From Subtercola sp. (GTDB lineage: Bacteria; Actinomycetota; Actinomycetes; Actinomycetales; Microbacteriaceae): DNA of 39,727 nucleotides. Shown piece by piece: positions 17,782-26,327 of the stretch. The notes beneath the pieces are model-generated. The model was not told the DNA's origin and ran no database searches. It saw nothing but the letters and a program-made list of their open reading frames with translations. Every line of letters starts with the position of its first letter. Within the stretch, counting starts at the first letter, position 1. The translations under genes were made by a program, and so were the position numbers. The stretch covers positions 1 through 39,727 of the forward strand of contig JAODBC010000020.1 in the NCBI GenBank assembly GCA_025463765.1, in the 5' to 3' direction.

Positions 17782-19527
17782 ATGCCGAGACTTCGCTTAG
17801 CGCTGGCCCAAACCAACCCCATTGTCGGAGACCTCGAAGGCAACTCGCGAGGCATCGTCGCCGCAGTGCGGCGGGCGCGAGATGCCGGAGCCGACCTCGT
17901 GGCGTTCGGCGAGATGGCGCTTTCTGGCTACCCCATCGAAGACCTGGCGTCACGGCCGTCGTTTCTGGCTGCCTGCCGCCGCCGGGCATCCGCTCTGGCC
18001 GCGGAGCTCGGCGAGGCGGGGCTCGGCGACGTGGTGGTGGTGGTCGGGCATCCTGACGGCCCGTTCGAGCCGCGGCGGTTCACCACCAGCAACGCACCGA
18101 CGGCGATCGCCCAGAATGTGGCCAGCGTCATGCAGAACGGCTCCGTCGTCGCTCGGTACGCCAAACACCACCTGCCCAACTACTCGGTGTTCGACGAGTA
18201 CCGCATCTTCATTCCCGGCGACGAGCTTCTGGTGCTGCGGATGCGGGGAGTGGATGTCGCACTCATCATCTGCGAAGACATGTGGCAAGACGGGGGCCCG
18301 GTGAACCGGGTCGCCACGGCCGATGCCGGGCTGCTGCTGGTGATCAACGCGTCGCCGTACGAGCGCGACAAGAACGAAGTGCGGCTACCGCTGGTGACAC
18401 GACGGGCTGTGGAGAACGACACCTGCGTCGCCTATGTGAACATCGTGGGCGGGCAGGATGATCTGCTCTTCGATGGCGACAGCGTTGTCGTCGACCGGTC
18501 GGGCCAGATCGTGGCCCGGGCGCCGCAGTTCGTGCCGCACTTGCTGGTGGTCGACCTCGATCTCGAGGGCGCGACTGAGCACGAGCTGCCGGCAGATGTC
18601 GCGCTGGTCGAGCTGGCCGCTCCCACTGCCGAGAGCGCTCTTCCAACACCGATCACTTCAGATGTCGCGGTCGTCCCCGAGGAGCTCGAGCAGATCTGGA
18701 ACGCGCTCGTGCTGGGCCTCGGCGACTACGTGCGCAAGAACGGCTTTCGCTCGGTCATTCTCGGGCTCTCGGGCGGAATCGACTCGTCGGTGGTCGCGTC
18801 GATGGCCGCGGACGCCATCGGAGCGTCGAAAGTGTACGGGGTGTCGATGCCGAGCCGGTGGTCTTCAGATCACTCGCGCTCCGACGCCGACGACCTCGCC
18901 GAGCGCATCGGGCTGCACTACGAGACACAGGCCATCGCCGATCTCGTGACGCCGATCGAAGACCAGCTGCAGCTCGACGGCATAGCGGCCGAGAATCTGC
19001 AGGCGCGCATCCGGGGCATCATCTTGATGGGGCTGTCGAACCAGAAGGGGCACCTCGTGCTCACCACGGGCAACAAGAGCGAGCTCGCCGTGGGGTATTC
19101 GACCATCTACGGCGACTCGGTGGGGGGTTTCGCTCCACTGAAAGACGTTCCGAAGATGCTGGTCTGGGAGCTCGCCCGCTGGCGCAACCTGTTCGCAGAG
19201 CGGCGGGGTGAGACGCCGCCCATCCCCGAGAACTCCATCTCGAAGCCCCCCTCGGCCGAGCTGCGCCCCGACCAGACCGACCAGGACTCGCTGCCCGAGT
19301 ACGAGGTGCTCGACGCTCTGCTCGAGGAGTACATCAACGGCGGCCTCGGCCGCACCGAACTGGTCGAACGCGGCTTCGACGCCGACACGGTCGACCGCAT
19401 CGTCTCGCTCGTCGACCACTCCGAGTGGAAGCGCCGCCAGTCGGCCATCGGCACCAAGATCTCGCGCACCGCCTTCGGTCGCGACCGCCGCCTGCCCATC
19501 ACCTACCGTCCCACCGACGTCTCCTAG
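17782..19527 (+). CDS. nadE: Glutamine-dependent NAD+ synthetase
   Basis: 581 residues from ATG 17782 (MPRLRLALAQTNPIVGDLEG). Residues 1-~270 form a nitrilase-type glutaminase: catalytic Glu in AFGEMALSGYPIEDL, Lys in YAKHHLPNYSVFDEYR, Cys in ALIICEDMWQDGG. Residues ~300-581 form the ATP-pyrophosphatase synthetase with the P-loop LGLSGGIDSSVVASMAADAI and TTGNKSELAVGYSTIYGDSVGGFAPLKD. It makes NAD from deamido-NAD, taking ammonia from glutamine, which fits a glutamine-metabolism neighbourhood. The open frame to 17503 overlaps glnA2 and is not used. 25 bp separates it from panB. Confidence 0.95.
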   Translation: MPRLRLALAQTNPIVGDLEGNSRGIVAAVRRARDAGADLVAFGEMALSGYPIEDLASRPSFLAACRRRASALAAELGEAGLGDVVVVVGHPDGPFEPRRFTTSNAPTAIAQNVASVMQNGSVVARYAKHHLPNYSVFDEYRIFIPGDELLVLRMRGVDVALIICEDMWQDGGPVNRVATADAGLLLVINASPYERDKNEVRLPLVTRRAVENDTCVAYVNIVGGQDDLLFDGDSVVVDRSGQIVARAPQFVPHLLVVDLDLEGATEHELPADVALVELAAPTAESALPTPITSDVAVVPEELEQIWNALVLGLGDYVRKNGFRSVILGLSGGIDSSVVASMAADAIGASKVYGVSMPSRWSSDHSRSDADDLAERIGLHYETQAIADLVTPIEDQLQLDGIAAENLQARIRGIILMGLSNQKGHLVLTTGNKSELAVGYSTIYGDSVGGFAPLKDVPKMLVWELARWRNLFAERRGETPPIPENSISKPPSAELRPDQTDQDSLPEYEVLDALLEEYINGGLGRTELVERGFDADTVDRIVSLVDHSEWKRRQSAIGTKISRTAFGRDRRLPITYRPTDVS

Positions 19528-19539
19528 CCAGCGCGCCAG

Positions 19540-19545
19540 TAGACT
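19540..19545 (+). promoter_or_regulatory. -10 box, leaderless start of panB
   Basis: TAGACT lies 7 nt before the ATG at 19553; no ribosome site. panB thus has its own promoter although it follows nadE closely. Confidence 0.55.
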
Positions 19546-19552
19546 GGGTGGC

Positions 19553-20371
19553 ATGACGGAGCAGTCCCCTCGCAAGCGCGTGAGAACGCGGCACTTTCAA
19601 ATAGCGAAGGAGAACGGAACACCGATCGTCGGCCTCACCAGCTACGACCAGCTGTCGGCCGCCATCTTCGACGCCGCCGATATCGACTTTCTGCTGGTGG
19701 GCGATTCGGCCGGCAACAACGTGTTCGGCAACGAGACCACGCTTGCTGTGACGGTCGATCAGCTGATTCCACTGGCGCGAGCCGTCGCCGGAGCCGCCTC
19801 GCGCGCACTCGTCATCGGGGATATGCCGTTCGGTTCGTATGAGGGCGGCCCCGACGACGCACTGCACACCGCCGTGCGCTTCATGAAAGAGGCGAACGTG
19901 CACGCGGTCAAGCTCGAGGGCGGCGTGCGCAGCGCGCCGCAGATTCGGCGAATCGTCGACTCGGGCATCCCGGTCATGGCGCACATCGGTTTCACTCCGC
20001 AGAGCGAGCACGGGCTGGGCGGGCACATCATTCAGGGTCGCGGCGAGGGCGCCGAACAGCTGCTCGCCGACGCGCACGCGGTCGAGGATGCGGGAGCGTT
20101 CGCCGTCGTGCTCGAGATGGTGCCGAGTTCCATTGCGAAACGGGTCACCGAAGAACTTCGCATCCCGACGATCTCGGTGGGTGCCGGGCCTTCGTGCGAC
20201 GGCCAGCTGCTCGTCTGGACCGACTTCGCCGGCTTCTCGCAGGGCCGCGTACCGCGTTTCGTGAAGCAGTATGCGAACCTCACGCAGGTGCTGACGGATG
20301 CCGTGACCGCGTTTCGCGCCGACGTCGCTTCAGGCGTCTACCCCGCGCCCGAGCACGAATTCGAAGGATGA
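19553..20371 (+). CDS. panB: 3-methyl-2-oxobutanoate hydroxymethyltransferase
   Basis: 272 residues, normal for PanB, which makes ketopantoate in pantothenate/CoA synthesis. Motifs: TSYDQLSAAIFDAADIDFLLVGDSAGNNVFG (N-terminal metal/substrate region, Asp in VGDS), MPFGSYEGGPDDALHTAVRFMKEANVHAVKLEGG, MAHIGFTPQSEHGLGG, and the catalytic Glu in AFAVVLEMVPSSIAKRVTEEL. The ATG is fixed by the -10 spacing; the longer frame starting at 19208 is inside nadE. panC and panD are not in the window. Confidence 0.94.
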   Translation: MTEQSPRKRVRTRHFQIAKENGTPIVGLTSYDQLSAAIFDAADIDFLLVGDSAGNNVFGNETTLAVTVDQLIPLARAVAGAASRALVIGDMPFGSYEGGPDDALHTAVRFMKEANVHAVKLEGGVRSAPQIRRIVDSGIPVMAHIGFTPQSEHGLGGHIIQGRGEGAEQLLADAHAVEDAGAFAVVLEMVPSSIAKRVTEELRIPTISVGAGPSCDGQLLVWTDFAGFSQGRVPRFVKQYANLTQVLTDAVTAFRADVASGVYPAPEHEFEG

Positions 20372-20471
20372 GTCGCCGCATGCCAGAACCGCTGCGGTTT
20401 GGCGCATCCGCCCCCATTCGAACCACCGCCGATGCGCCAGAAGCGCGCACTCGGCGCGATCGGAGTTCGAG

Positions 20472-21311
20472 GTGACCCGCACCGCCGCCGGCGCACGCGT
20501 GCTCATCACGGGAGCCGGCAGCGGAATGGGTCTGCTCTACGCCGAACGGGCGGTGGCCGAGGGCGCCGCAGACGTAGTGCTGTGGGACCGTAACGCCGAG
20601 AAGATCGAAGCCCTGGCCGAGCGGCTGAACGCCGCGCCGGGGCGAACTCGCGTGCATCCGTACCGTATCGACGTGTCTGACCCTGAGAGCATCTCCGCGG
20701 CCGCCGAGCGTGTTCTCGCCGAGGTCGGGGTGCCCGACGTGCTCATCAACAACGCCGGAATCGTGCGCGGCAAGTACTTCTGGCAGCACGACACCGTCGA
20801 CGACACCATCGAGACGATGAAGATCAACGCGCTGGGCCCGATGATCGTGACGCGCGCGTTTCTGCCTGCCATGATCGAGAGCTCGCGGCCGAGCCGCATC
20901 GTGAACATCGCCTCGGCGGCCGGCATGATCTCGAACCCGCGGATGAGCGTGTACGCCGCCTCGAAGTGGGCTGTCATCGGCTGGAGCGACTCTGTTCGGC
21001 TCGAGCTCACGCAGCAGGGCCACGGTCACGTCAAGGTCACGACGGTGGCACCGAGTTACATCTCGACGGGAATGTTCGAGGGCGCGAAGGGCCCGGTGAT
21101 GACCCCGATCATGACGCCCGAGTATGTGGTGAATCGGGTGTGGAGGGCCATGCTCGCCGGCAAGCCGCTGCTGCTGCTGCCGAAAAGCGTGCACATCGCG
21201 AAGGTGGCGAAGGGCATCCTACCGACCGCCCTCTGGGACAAGATGGCCGACAACGTCTTCGGCCTCTACTCGACCATGAGCGACTTCACCGGCCGCGAGC
21301 CGACTACCTAG
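20472..21311 (+). CDS. Short-chain dehydrogenase/reductase
   Basis: 279 residues starting at GTG 20472 with GGAG ~8 nt upstream. Classical SDR: TGAGSGMGLLYAE nucleotide-binding motif (residues ~13-25), LINNAGIVRG, then the catalytic Ser in NIASAAGMIS and YAASK (Tyr-x-x-x-Lys). The C-terminal ~40 residues include a hydrophobic stretch (LLLLPKSVHIAKVAKGILPTALWDKMAD), typical of SDRs resembling the mammalian retinol-dehydrogenase/17-beta-HSD type, which suggests peripheral membrane association. Preference between NAD and NADP and the substrate cannot be told. It follows panB by 100 bp; a functional link is not evident. Confidence 0.9.
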   Translation: MTRTAAGARVLITGAGSGMGLLYAERAVAEGAADVVLWDRNAEKIEALAERLNAAPGRTRVHPYRIDVSDPESISAAAERVLAEVGVPDVLINNAGIVRGKYFWQHDTVDDTIETMKINALGPMIVTRAFLPAMIESSRPSRIVNIASAAGMISNPRMSVYAASKWAVIGWSDSVRLELTQQGHGHVKVTTVAPSYISTGMFEGAKGPVMTPIMTPEYVVNRVWRAMLAGKPLLLLPKSVHIAKVAKGILPTALWDKMADNVFGLYSTMSDFTGREPTT

Positions 21312-21414
21312 CACGGCGATCTGCGGCGTTGTCGTCGTCGGTCGCTCGTTAGGTGCGACTCTCCTGCTCCGCCTTGCACGCCGGCGCGCCGAGAAGTCGG
21401 CTGAACCAAACGGG

Positions 21415-21600
21415 CTAGTCGTTCGCGGCGTCTTCTTCGGCCCACTTGGCGCTGTTGGCGCGCAGCGTTTCGAGAGCGTGCTCGGCCTCGAGCTTGGTCT
21501 CGAACGGGCCCACACGTTCAGGTGCCGGTGACACGTAGCCGAACTCCACCGCGCCGGTGTTGATGTTGTACCAGTATTGCTTCGACGGGTCGCCCGACAT
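21415..21600 (-). CDS. Small SPOR-like conserved protein beside map
   Basis: 61 residues, MSGDPSKQYWYNINTGAVEFG, then VGPFETKLEAEHALETLRANSAKWAEED. The pattern (aromatic strand, G-P-F-x-T-x-x-E-A, long helix) matches small SPOR-like actinobacterial proteins encoded divergently from map; I recognise the family context rather than a function. ATG 21600 is preceded by AAGGAG at optimal distance. The frame open to 22617 is antisense to map and is not used. Acidic C-terminus, no signal peptide. Confidence 0.85.
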   Translation of the reverse strand: MSGDPSKQYWYNINTGAVEFGYVSPAPERVGPFETKLEAEHALETLRANSAKWAEEDAAND

Positions 21601-21653
21601 GTGTTTCTCCTTGGCAGAAGCGTCGCGCCGGCATTCGTCGCGGGCGCCTGAAC

Positions 21654-21659
21654 TACGAT
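21654..21659 (+). promoter_or_regulatory. -10 box, leaderless start of map
   Basis: TACGAT lies 7 nt before the ATG at 21667. Confidence 0.5.
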
Positions 21660-21666
21660 TGATCCT

Positions 21667-22536
21667 ATGCCAAAGGATTCCGCCGGCCACCTCACCCCGG
21701 GCCGGGTCTCCCCGCTGCGGGCCGTGCCGCAGAGCATCGATCGCCCCGAATACGTGGGCAAAAAAGAGCCGAACGAGACCGGGTTCAGCGACGTCTACTC
21801 CCCCGCTCGCATCGCCGACATCCGCGAGTCTTCGCGCATCGCCGCACAGGCCCTCGCCTTCGTCGGCGAGCACGTATCGCCCGGTGTGACCACCGACGAA
21901 CTGGATGCTCTGGGCCACGACTTTCTCGTCGCCCACGACGCCTACCCGTCCACCCTCGGCTACCGCGGCTTTCCGAAGTCGCTCTGCACGAGCGTGAACG
22001 AGGTCATCTGCCACGGAATTCCCGATAACACCGTGCTGAACGACGGCGACATCGTGAACGTCGACATCACCGCTTACAAGAACGGCGTGCACGGCGACAC
22101 CAATGCCACGTTCTTCGCCGGCGAACCTCGCGAAGAAGTGCGGCTGCTCGTCGAGCGCACTCGCGAAGCGATGAACCGCGGCATCAAGGCGGTGGCGCCC
22201 GGCCGCCAGGTGAACGTCATCGGGCGCGCCATCGAGTCGTACGCCAAACGGTTCGGTTACGGCGTCGTTCGCGACTACACCGGCCACGGAGTGGGCGAAG
22301 TCTTTCACTCGGGCCTGATCATTCCGCACTACGACTCGGCGCCGCGGTTCGACGACGTGATCGAGGTCGGCATGGTGTTCACCATCGAGCCGATGCTCAC
22401 GCTCGGCGCCCAAGAATGGGAGCTGTGGGCCGACGACTGGACCGTTGTCACCCGCGACCGCTCCATCACCGCTCAGTTCGAGCACACGCTGGTGGTCACC
22501 GAGCGCGGCGCCGAGGTTCTGACGCTGCCAGAATAG
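21667..22536 (+). CDS. map: Methionine aminopeptidase type I
   Basis: 289 residues. Removes N-terminal Met from nascent proteins. All five dinuclear-metal ligands are in sequence context: the two Asp in [21 protein letters not shown], His in [12 protein letters not shown], Glu in [10 protein letters not shown], and Glu in [14 protein letters not shown]. The substrate His lies in [25 protein letters not shown]. An N-terminal extension of ~40 residues ([22 protein letters not shown]) corresponds to the Pro-rich ribosome-contacting extension seen in actinobacterial MapB-type enzymes (family knowledge). Followed 50 bp later by ppgK. Confidence 0.95.
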   Translation: MPKDSAGHLTPGRVSPLRAVPQSIDRPEYVGKKEPNETGFSDVYSPARIADIRESSRIAAQALAFVGEHVSPGVTTDELDALGHDFLVAHDAYPSTLGYRGFPKSLCTSVNEVICHGIPDNTVLNDGDIVNVDITAYKNGVHGDTNATFFAGEPREEVRLLVERTREAMNRGIKAVAPGRQVNVIGRAIESYAKRFGYGVVRDYTGHGVGEVFHSGLIIPHYDSAPRFDDVIEVGMVFTIEPMLTLGAQEWELWADDWTVVTRDRSITAQFEHTLVVTERGAEVLTLPE

Positions 22537-22586
22537 ACTCAACAGCACTGCCTCACAGCGGAGGCGAGCGATCGAAAGAGATGACG

Positions 22587-23444
22587 ATGACAGACAACAC
22601 CTCGCCCGACACCACACCCGCCGGGTCGTCGTCAGACACCAAGGCCACGATCGCGATCGGCATCGACCTCGGCGGCACCGGCATCAAGGGCGCCATCGTC
22701 AACACCGAGACCGGCGAGCTGCTCAGCGACCGCATCAAGTTCGCGACCCCCGAAGGCGGCAAGCCGAAAGATGTGGTCGACACCGTCGACAAGCTGCTCG
22801 AAGCGTTGAAGGATGCCCCGGCCGACGCCCCCATCGGCATCGACTTTCCTGCTGTGGTGCAGCAGGGGCGCACCATGTCGGCCGCAAACGTGTCGAAGAA
22901 GTGGATCGGGCTCGAGGCCGAGAAGCTCTTCGAAGGCTCGCTGAAGCGCGACATCACTTTCGTGAACGACGCCGATGCCGCCGGTTACGCCGAGGTGAGG
23001 TTCGGCGCCGCGAAGGGTAAGAACGGCCTCATCATCATGACCACACTCGGCACCGGCATCGGAACCGCGCTCATCTACAACGGCGTGCTCATTCCGAACG
23101 CCGAACTCGGGCACATTCAGATCGACGGCGGCGACTACGAGAAGAAGGCGTCGTACGCGGCCAAGGAACGTGAAGAACTCAGCTGGACGCACTGGGCCGC
23201 CCGCCTGCAGACGTACTACTCCGAGCTCGAGAACCTGCTCTGGCCCGACCTCTTCATCGTGGGCGGTGGCGTGTCGAAGAGCTACGAAGAGTTCTTGCCC
23301 ATGGTGTCGATTCGCACGCCGCTGGTCGTCGCGACGCTGCGCAACAACGCGGGCATTCTCGGCGCCGCTTCGCTCGCCGTGCAGCCCAAGGTGCTGGTGA
23401 ATGTGAACCAGCTCGTCGGTGAGCCGACTCCGACGCCGAAATAG
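22587..23444 (+). CDS. ppgK: Polyphosphate glucokinase
   Basis: 285 residues from ATG 22587 (MTDNTSPD), chosen because GAAAGAG lies 6 nt upstream. The ATG at 22581 would abut that site directly. ROK/PPGK fold: IAIGIDLGGTGIKGAIVN (phosphate loop), IGIDFPAVVQQG, ADAAGYAEVRFGAAKG with the catalytic Asp in FVNDADAAG, LGTGIGTALIYNG, NAELGHIQIDG and a C-terminal helix. Uses polyphosphate, and often ATP, to phosphorylate glucose, characteristic of actinobacteria. The N-terminal ~18 residues are Ser/Thr/Asp-rich and poorly conserved. Confidence 0.93.
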   Translation: MTDNTSPDTTPAGSSSDTKATIAIGIDLGGTGIKGAIVNTETGELLSDRIKFATPEGGKPKDVVDTVDKLLEALKDAPADAPIGIDFPAVVQQGRTMSAANVSKKWIGLEAEKLFEGSLKRDITFVNDADAAGYAEVRFGAAKGKNGLIIMTTLGTGIGTALIYNGVLIPNAELGHIQIDGGDYEKKASYAAKEREELSWTHWAARLQTYYSELENLLWPDLFIVGGGVSKSYEEFLPMVSIRTPLVVATLRNNAGILGAASLAVQPKVLVNVNQLVGEPTPTPK

Positions 23445-23505
23445 GGCGGCACGCGGTGGGCGCCGAGCGAAGCGAATCCACATGCGGTCGCGGCGGGGTG
23501 CAGTG

Positions 23506-24093
23506 ATGGTGGAGCTCGAGACGCTGTACTGTTCCGACGTGACGGCGTGGGCCGAGTGGCTCGCAGCGAACCACGACTCGTCGCCGGGCATCCGTCTCGC
23601 CATCGCCAAGAAGGGCGGAGACCACCCGAGCGTCAGCTACGCGGAAGCCCTCGACGAAGCACTCTGCCACGGCTGGATCGACGGCCAGAAGGGCAGCCTC
23701 GACGAGCACCATTTTCTGCAGAACTTCGGGCCGAGACGGCCGCAGAGCCTCTGGTCGAAGATCAACGTCGACAAGGCCGAGGCGCTCGTGGCTGCCGGGC
23801 GTATGAAGGCTGCCGGGCTCGCCGAGATCGAGCGGGCGAAGGCCAACGGTCGCTGGGCCACGGCCTATGCCGGGTCGAAGACCATCGAGGTTCCGCATGA
23901 TCTGACTGCCGCCCTGGCGACGAACCCCGCTGCCGCCGCCTTCTTCGAGAAGCTCTCGGCGACCAACCGCTACGCCATTCTGTTTCGCATCAACAACGTC
24001 AAACGCGCTGACACCCGCGCCCGCAAAATCGCCGAGTACGTGCTGATGCTGTCTCGCCACGAAACCATCTACCCCCAGAAGTCGGCCGAGTAG
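23506..24093 (+). CDS. YdeI/OmpD-associated family protein
   Basis: 195 residues from ATG 23506 (MVELETLYCSD); an ATG at 23482 adds eight. Family hallmarks: AWAEWLAANHDSSPGIRLAIAKK, SYAEALDEALCHGWIDGQ, FGPRRPQSLWSKIN, AGRMKAAGLAEIERAK and a C-terminal NRYAILFRINNVKRADTRARKI region. This protein family has been called bacteriocin-protection-like, but its role is not established. Soluble, no signal peptide. It ends 47 bp before rnpB's 3' end and converges on it. Confidence 0.85.
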   Translation: MVELETLYCSDVTAWAEWLAANHDSSPGIRLAIAKKGGDHPSVSYAEALDEALCHGWIDGQKGSLDEHHFLQNFGPRRPQSLWSKINVDKAEALVAAGRMKAAGLAEIERAKANGRWATAYAGSKTIEVPHDLTAALATNPAAAAFFEKLSATNRYAILFRINNVKRADTRARKIAEYVLMLSRHETIYPQKSAE

Positions 24094-24140
24094 GTTTCAG
24101 CGCGATCGAGCTGGCGTGGGTGTGGAGCCGGGGTGGGGAG

Positions 24141-24576
24141 GCGAGTGGGCCGGCTGTTACGCCGGGTTCTGTCTTGGGCGGGCGCCGAAGCGTTCGCCCA
24201 TGGACGGCCATCTATCTACGACGTACGTTGCCGCACGCCTCTAGCGGTCTACCCGAAGACACGACGAGCAGCCGTATCGCCTTCTGTCTGACCTTGCTCC
24301 GGGCGAGGTTTACCAAGCCGGCCATGTCACCATGGCAGCTGGTGGTCTCTTACACCACCGTTTCACCCTTACCCCGAGGCCTCGCGACGCCCGAAGGCAC
24401 CGAAAGGAATCGTGGCGGTCTGTTCTCTGTGGCACTGTTCTCTCGGGTTGCCCCGGGTGGGTGTTACCCACCGCCCTGCTCTGCGGAGCCCGGACGTTCC
24501 TCGGTGACCATCACGCCCGCGAGTACGAGACCCACGGATGCTCCAGCCAACGCGACCGTCTTGCCGACCCATTCGC
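24141..24576 (-). ncRNA. rnpB: RNase P RNA
   Basis: About 436 nt on the minus strand. The 5' region holds GAGGAACGTCCGGGCTCC (near 24485-24505), the 3' region AACCCGGCGTAACAGCCGGCCC. The highly conserved middle includes ACAGAAGGCGATACGGCTGC. The ends were set by helix P1: GCGAATGGGTCGGC at the 5' end (24563-24576) pairs with GCCGGCCCACTCGC at the 3' end (24141-24154) at 13 of 14 positions, with one wobble. TAGACT (24583-24588) lies exactly 6 nt before the predicted 5' end, independently supporting it. The RNA is the catalytic subunit that trims tRNA 5' ends. No clear terminator seen past 24141. Confidence 0.95.
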
Positions 24577-24582
24577 AGCCCG

Positions 24583-24588
24583 AGTCTA
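24583..24588 (-). promoter_or_regulatory. -10 box of rnpB
   Basis: On the minus strand TAGACT is followed by 6 nt and the RNA 5' end predicted from P1 pairing (24576). No good -35 is visible. Confidence 0.6.
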
Positions 24589-24633
24589 CCTGCCTGAACC
24601 GCGAATACTTGCCGGAGGCAGGAGCGGGCATCC

Positions 24634-25368
24634 CTACAGCCCCGACTCCTCCGTGCGTACGAGAATGTAGCTGCTGTCGGGGTCGAGCACCACGTCGTCG
24701 GGCGCGGCCTGGCGAATCTTGGCAAGATCGGATTCGTGCAGCTTCACGTTGCTGCCCATCGAGATGCCGCGCGTCAGCAGCGCGGCGCCGATGCCGTAGC
24801 GCTCCCGCTGCCGGTTGTAGAGAGCGAGCAACTCGTCGCTCACACCGGCGGCGATGAGGTCGCGCGAGACCTGCACTCCGGCGCGCTCGTGGTCGATCTC
24901 GGCGAGAGACGCATCGCGGGAGACAACCAGTTCGTCACACTCGGCCGTGAAGATGCCCAGCTCCTCGGTGACGACGGCGAGGCGTGCGTTGATGTCGTCG
25001 AGCCGTTCCATGACCGCCAGTTCGATGTCTTCGAGGTCGGATCGGCGCTTCTCCAGCGAGGTGATCTCGTGCCCGAGGCCCTGAATGTCTTTCGCCGACG
25101 AGCTCAGCTGCAGCCGGTCGCGATCGCGCTTCAGACGCGCGGCCACGACCTCCACGTCGGATTCCACGCGTGAGATCTCGAGTTCGGCGTCTTCGAGTTC
25201 ACCGCGCACGGCGGCGTGCCGGTGCGAGACCTCCGACATCTGCGCGGCCAGCTCGTCGAGCCGTTTCTGCTGCGGCAGCGTCTTGGCCTTGTGGCCGAGC
25301 TGGGCGAGACGGGTGTCGGCCGCCTGCAGGTCGAGCAGCGACCTCTGTTCTGCGACGGGTGCTTTCAT
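24634..25368 (-). CDS. Zinc-ribbon-family coiled-coil protein lacking the zinc cysteines
   Basis: 244 residues from ATG 25368 (MKAPVAEQRSLLDLQ). Residues ~10-170 are a long antiparallel coiled coil (LDLQAADTRLAQLGHKAKTLP, then RLKRDRDRLQ and EITSLEKRRSDLEDIE). The C-terminal ~55 residues align with the C4 zinc ribbon of the family (CT398-like). The four expected metal Cys appear as Ser203, Ser206, Asp229 and Ser232 (RGISMGSNVKL and LDPDSSYILVRT). The only Cys left is Cys144. The fold frame is otherwise intact, so this is a cysteine-free variant, not a truncation. Downstream of nif3-like gene in the same direction; rnpB follows 58 bp after its stop. Confidence 0.85.
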   Translation of the reverse strand: MKAPVAEQRSLLDLQAADTRLAQLGHKAKTLPQQKRLDELAAQMSEVSHRHAAVRGELEDAELEISRVESDVEVVAARLKRDRDRLQLSSSAKDIQGLGHEITSLEKRRSDLEDIELAVMERLDDINARLAVVTEELGIFTAECDELVVSRDASLAEIDHERAGVQVSRDLIAAGVSDELLALYNRQRERYGIGAALLTRGISMGSNVKLHESDLAKIRQAAPDDVVLDPDSSYILVRTEESGL

Positions 25369-25443
25369 GATGGGTGCTGGTTCCTTCGGTGAGGGCCGCA
25401 ACGCGTGGCGCTGAGGGAATGAAGCGGATGATCGGGGTCGACG

Positions 25444-26262
25444 TCACTGCGTGACGACGAACTCCCACGGGTCGGTACGAATGTCGCTGACGCTCACGGT
25501 GACACCCGGCAGGGCCTCCCGCAGCTGGGCCGCGGCGACGTCGAGCCAGAGCCACTCGCTCGCCCAGTGCGACACATCGATGAGGGCGGGGCCTCGGCCG
25601 AGCAGGGCTTGTTCGCGAGCTTCAGAAGCGGGGTGGTGCCGCAGATCGGAGGTGATGTACACGTCGGCAGCCTGCACCTCGGAGTTGCCGAGCAGCGAAT
25701 CGCCCGCCCCGCCGCACAGCGCGACGCGCGAGACCGGGGTGTCGTACCCGCCCGAGACCCGAATTCCCGTGGCCGTGGCCGGCAGCAACTCGGCCAGAAT
25801 CAGTGCGAGCCGCCCGAGTGTGACCGGTTCGGCGAGGTCGCCCGCGCGGCCCAGGCCGGTGCCCGGCACCGCGCCCGCGACCAGCGCAACCTCGTTCGCC
25901 AGCCCGAGCCGGCGCGCGATGACGCTGGAGACCCCGTTGTCGACGATGTCGGCGTTCGTATGCGCCGCAACCAGGGCGCAGCCGCCGCGGATCAACCGCG
26001 CCAGCATCGCCCCCTTGTAGGTGGTTTCGGCGACCGTGGTCACGCCGCGCAGCAAGAGCGGATGATGCACCAGCAACAGGTCGTCTCCGGCAGCAACGGC
26101 CTCATCGACCGTCTCGGCGACCGCGTCGACGGCGAGACGGATGCTCGTCACCTCGGCCTCAGGGTCGCCAGAGAGCAGCCCCGGCGCATCCCACGACTCC
26201 GCAAACTCGACGGGCCAGAGCCTCTCGATCACTGCGTTGACTTCACGAACCGTAACTGACAC
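25444..26262 (-). CDS. Nif3-like dinuclear metal centre protein
   Basis: 272 residues, GTG start at 26262 with TAGGCT 6 nt upstream. Members of the Nif3/DUF34/YbgI family are hexameric, two-metal proteins; a GTP cyclohydrolase I type 2 label is widespread but unproven. Metal-ligand regions: LLLVHHPLLLRGV (His-His), VAAHTNADIVDNGVSS (His and Asp), and IDVSHWASEWLWL (His and Glu near the C-terminus). The central GGAGDSLLGN...DVYITSDLRHH segment is typical. Its partner zinc-ribbon-family gene follows 75 bp downstream, a conserved actinobacterial pairing. Confidence 0.92.
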   Translation of the reverse strand: MSVTVREVNAVIERLWPVEFAESWDAPGLLSGDPEAEVTSIRLAVDAVAETVDEAVAAGDDLLLVHHPLLLRGVTTVAETTYKGAMLARLIRGGCALVAAHTNADIVDNGVSSVIARRLGLANEVALVAGAVPGTGLGRAGDLAEPVTLGRLALILAELLPATATGIRVSGGYDTPVSRVALCGGAGDSLLGNSEVQAADVYITSDLRHHPASEAREQALLGRGPALIDVSHWASEWLWLDVAAAQLREALPGVTVSVSDIRTDPWEFVVTQ

Positions 26263-26268
26263 GACCCC

Positions 26269-26274
26269 AGCCTA
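26269..26274 (-). promoter_or_regulatory. -10 box, leaderless start of Nif3-like gene
   Basis: On the minus strand TAGGCT is followed by 6 nt and the GTG at 26262. Confidence 0.5.
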
Positions 26275-26327
26275 CGGCGGCGGGCGTCAGAGCGTCACCG
26301 CATCACCGCTTCACCGCGGCACCGGGT

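Noticed and set aside
20472..21311. Biosynthetic gene cluster around panB/SDR/map
   Set aside because: The genes are unrelated housekeeping functions with separate promoters; no synthase or tailoring set is present.
24120..24857. Plus-strand ORFs across the rnpB region
   Set aside because: The region is fully explained by RNase P RNA on the minus strand, with conserved ends and P1 pairing.
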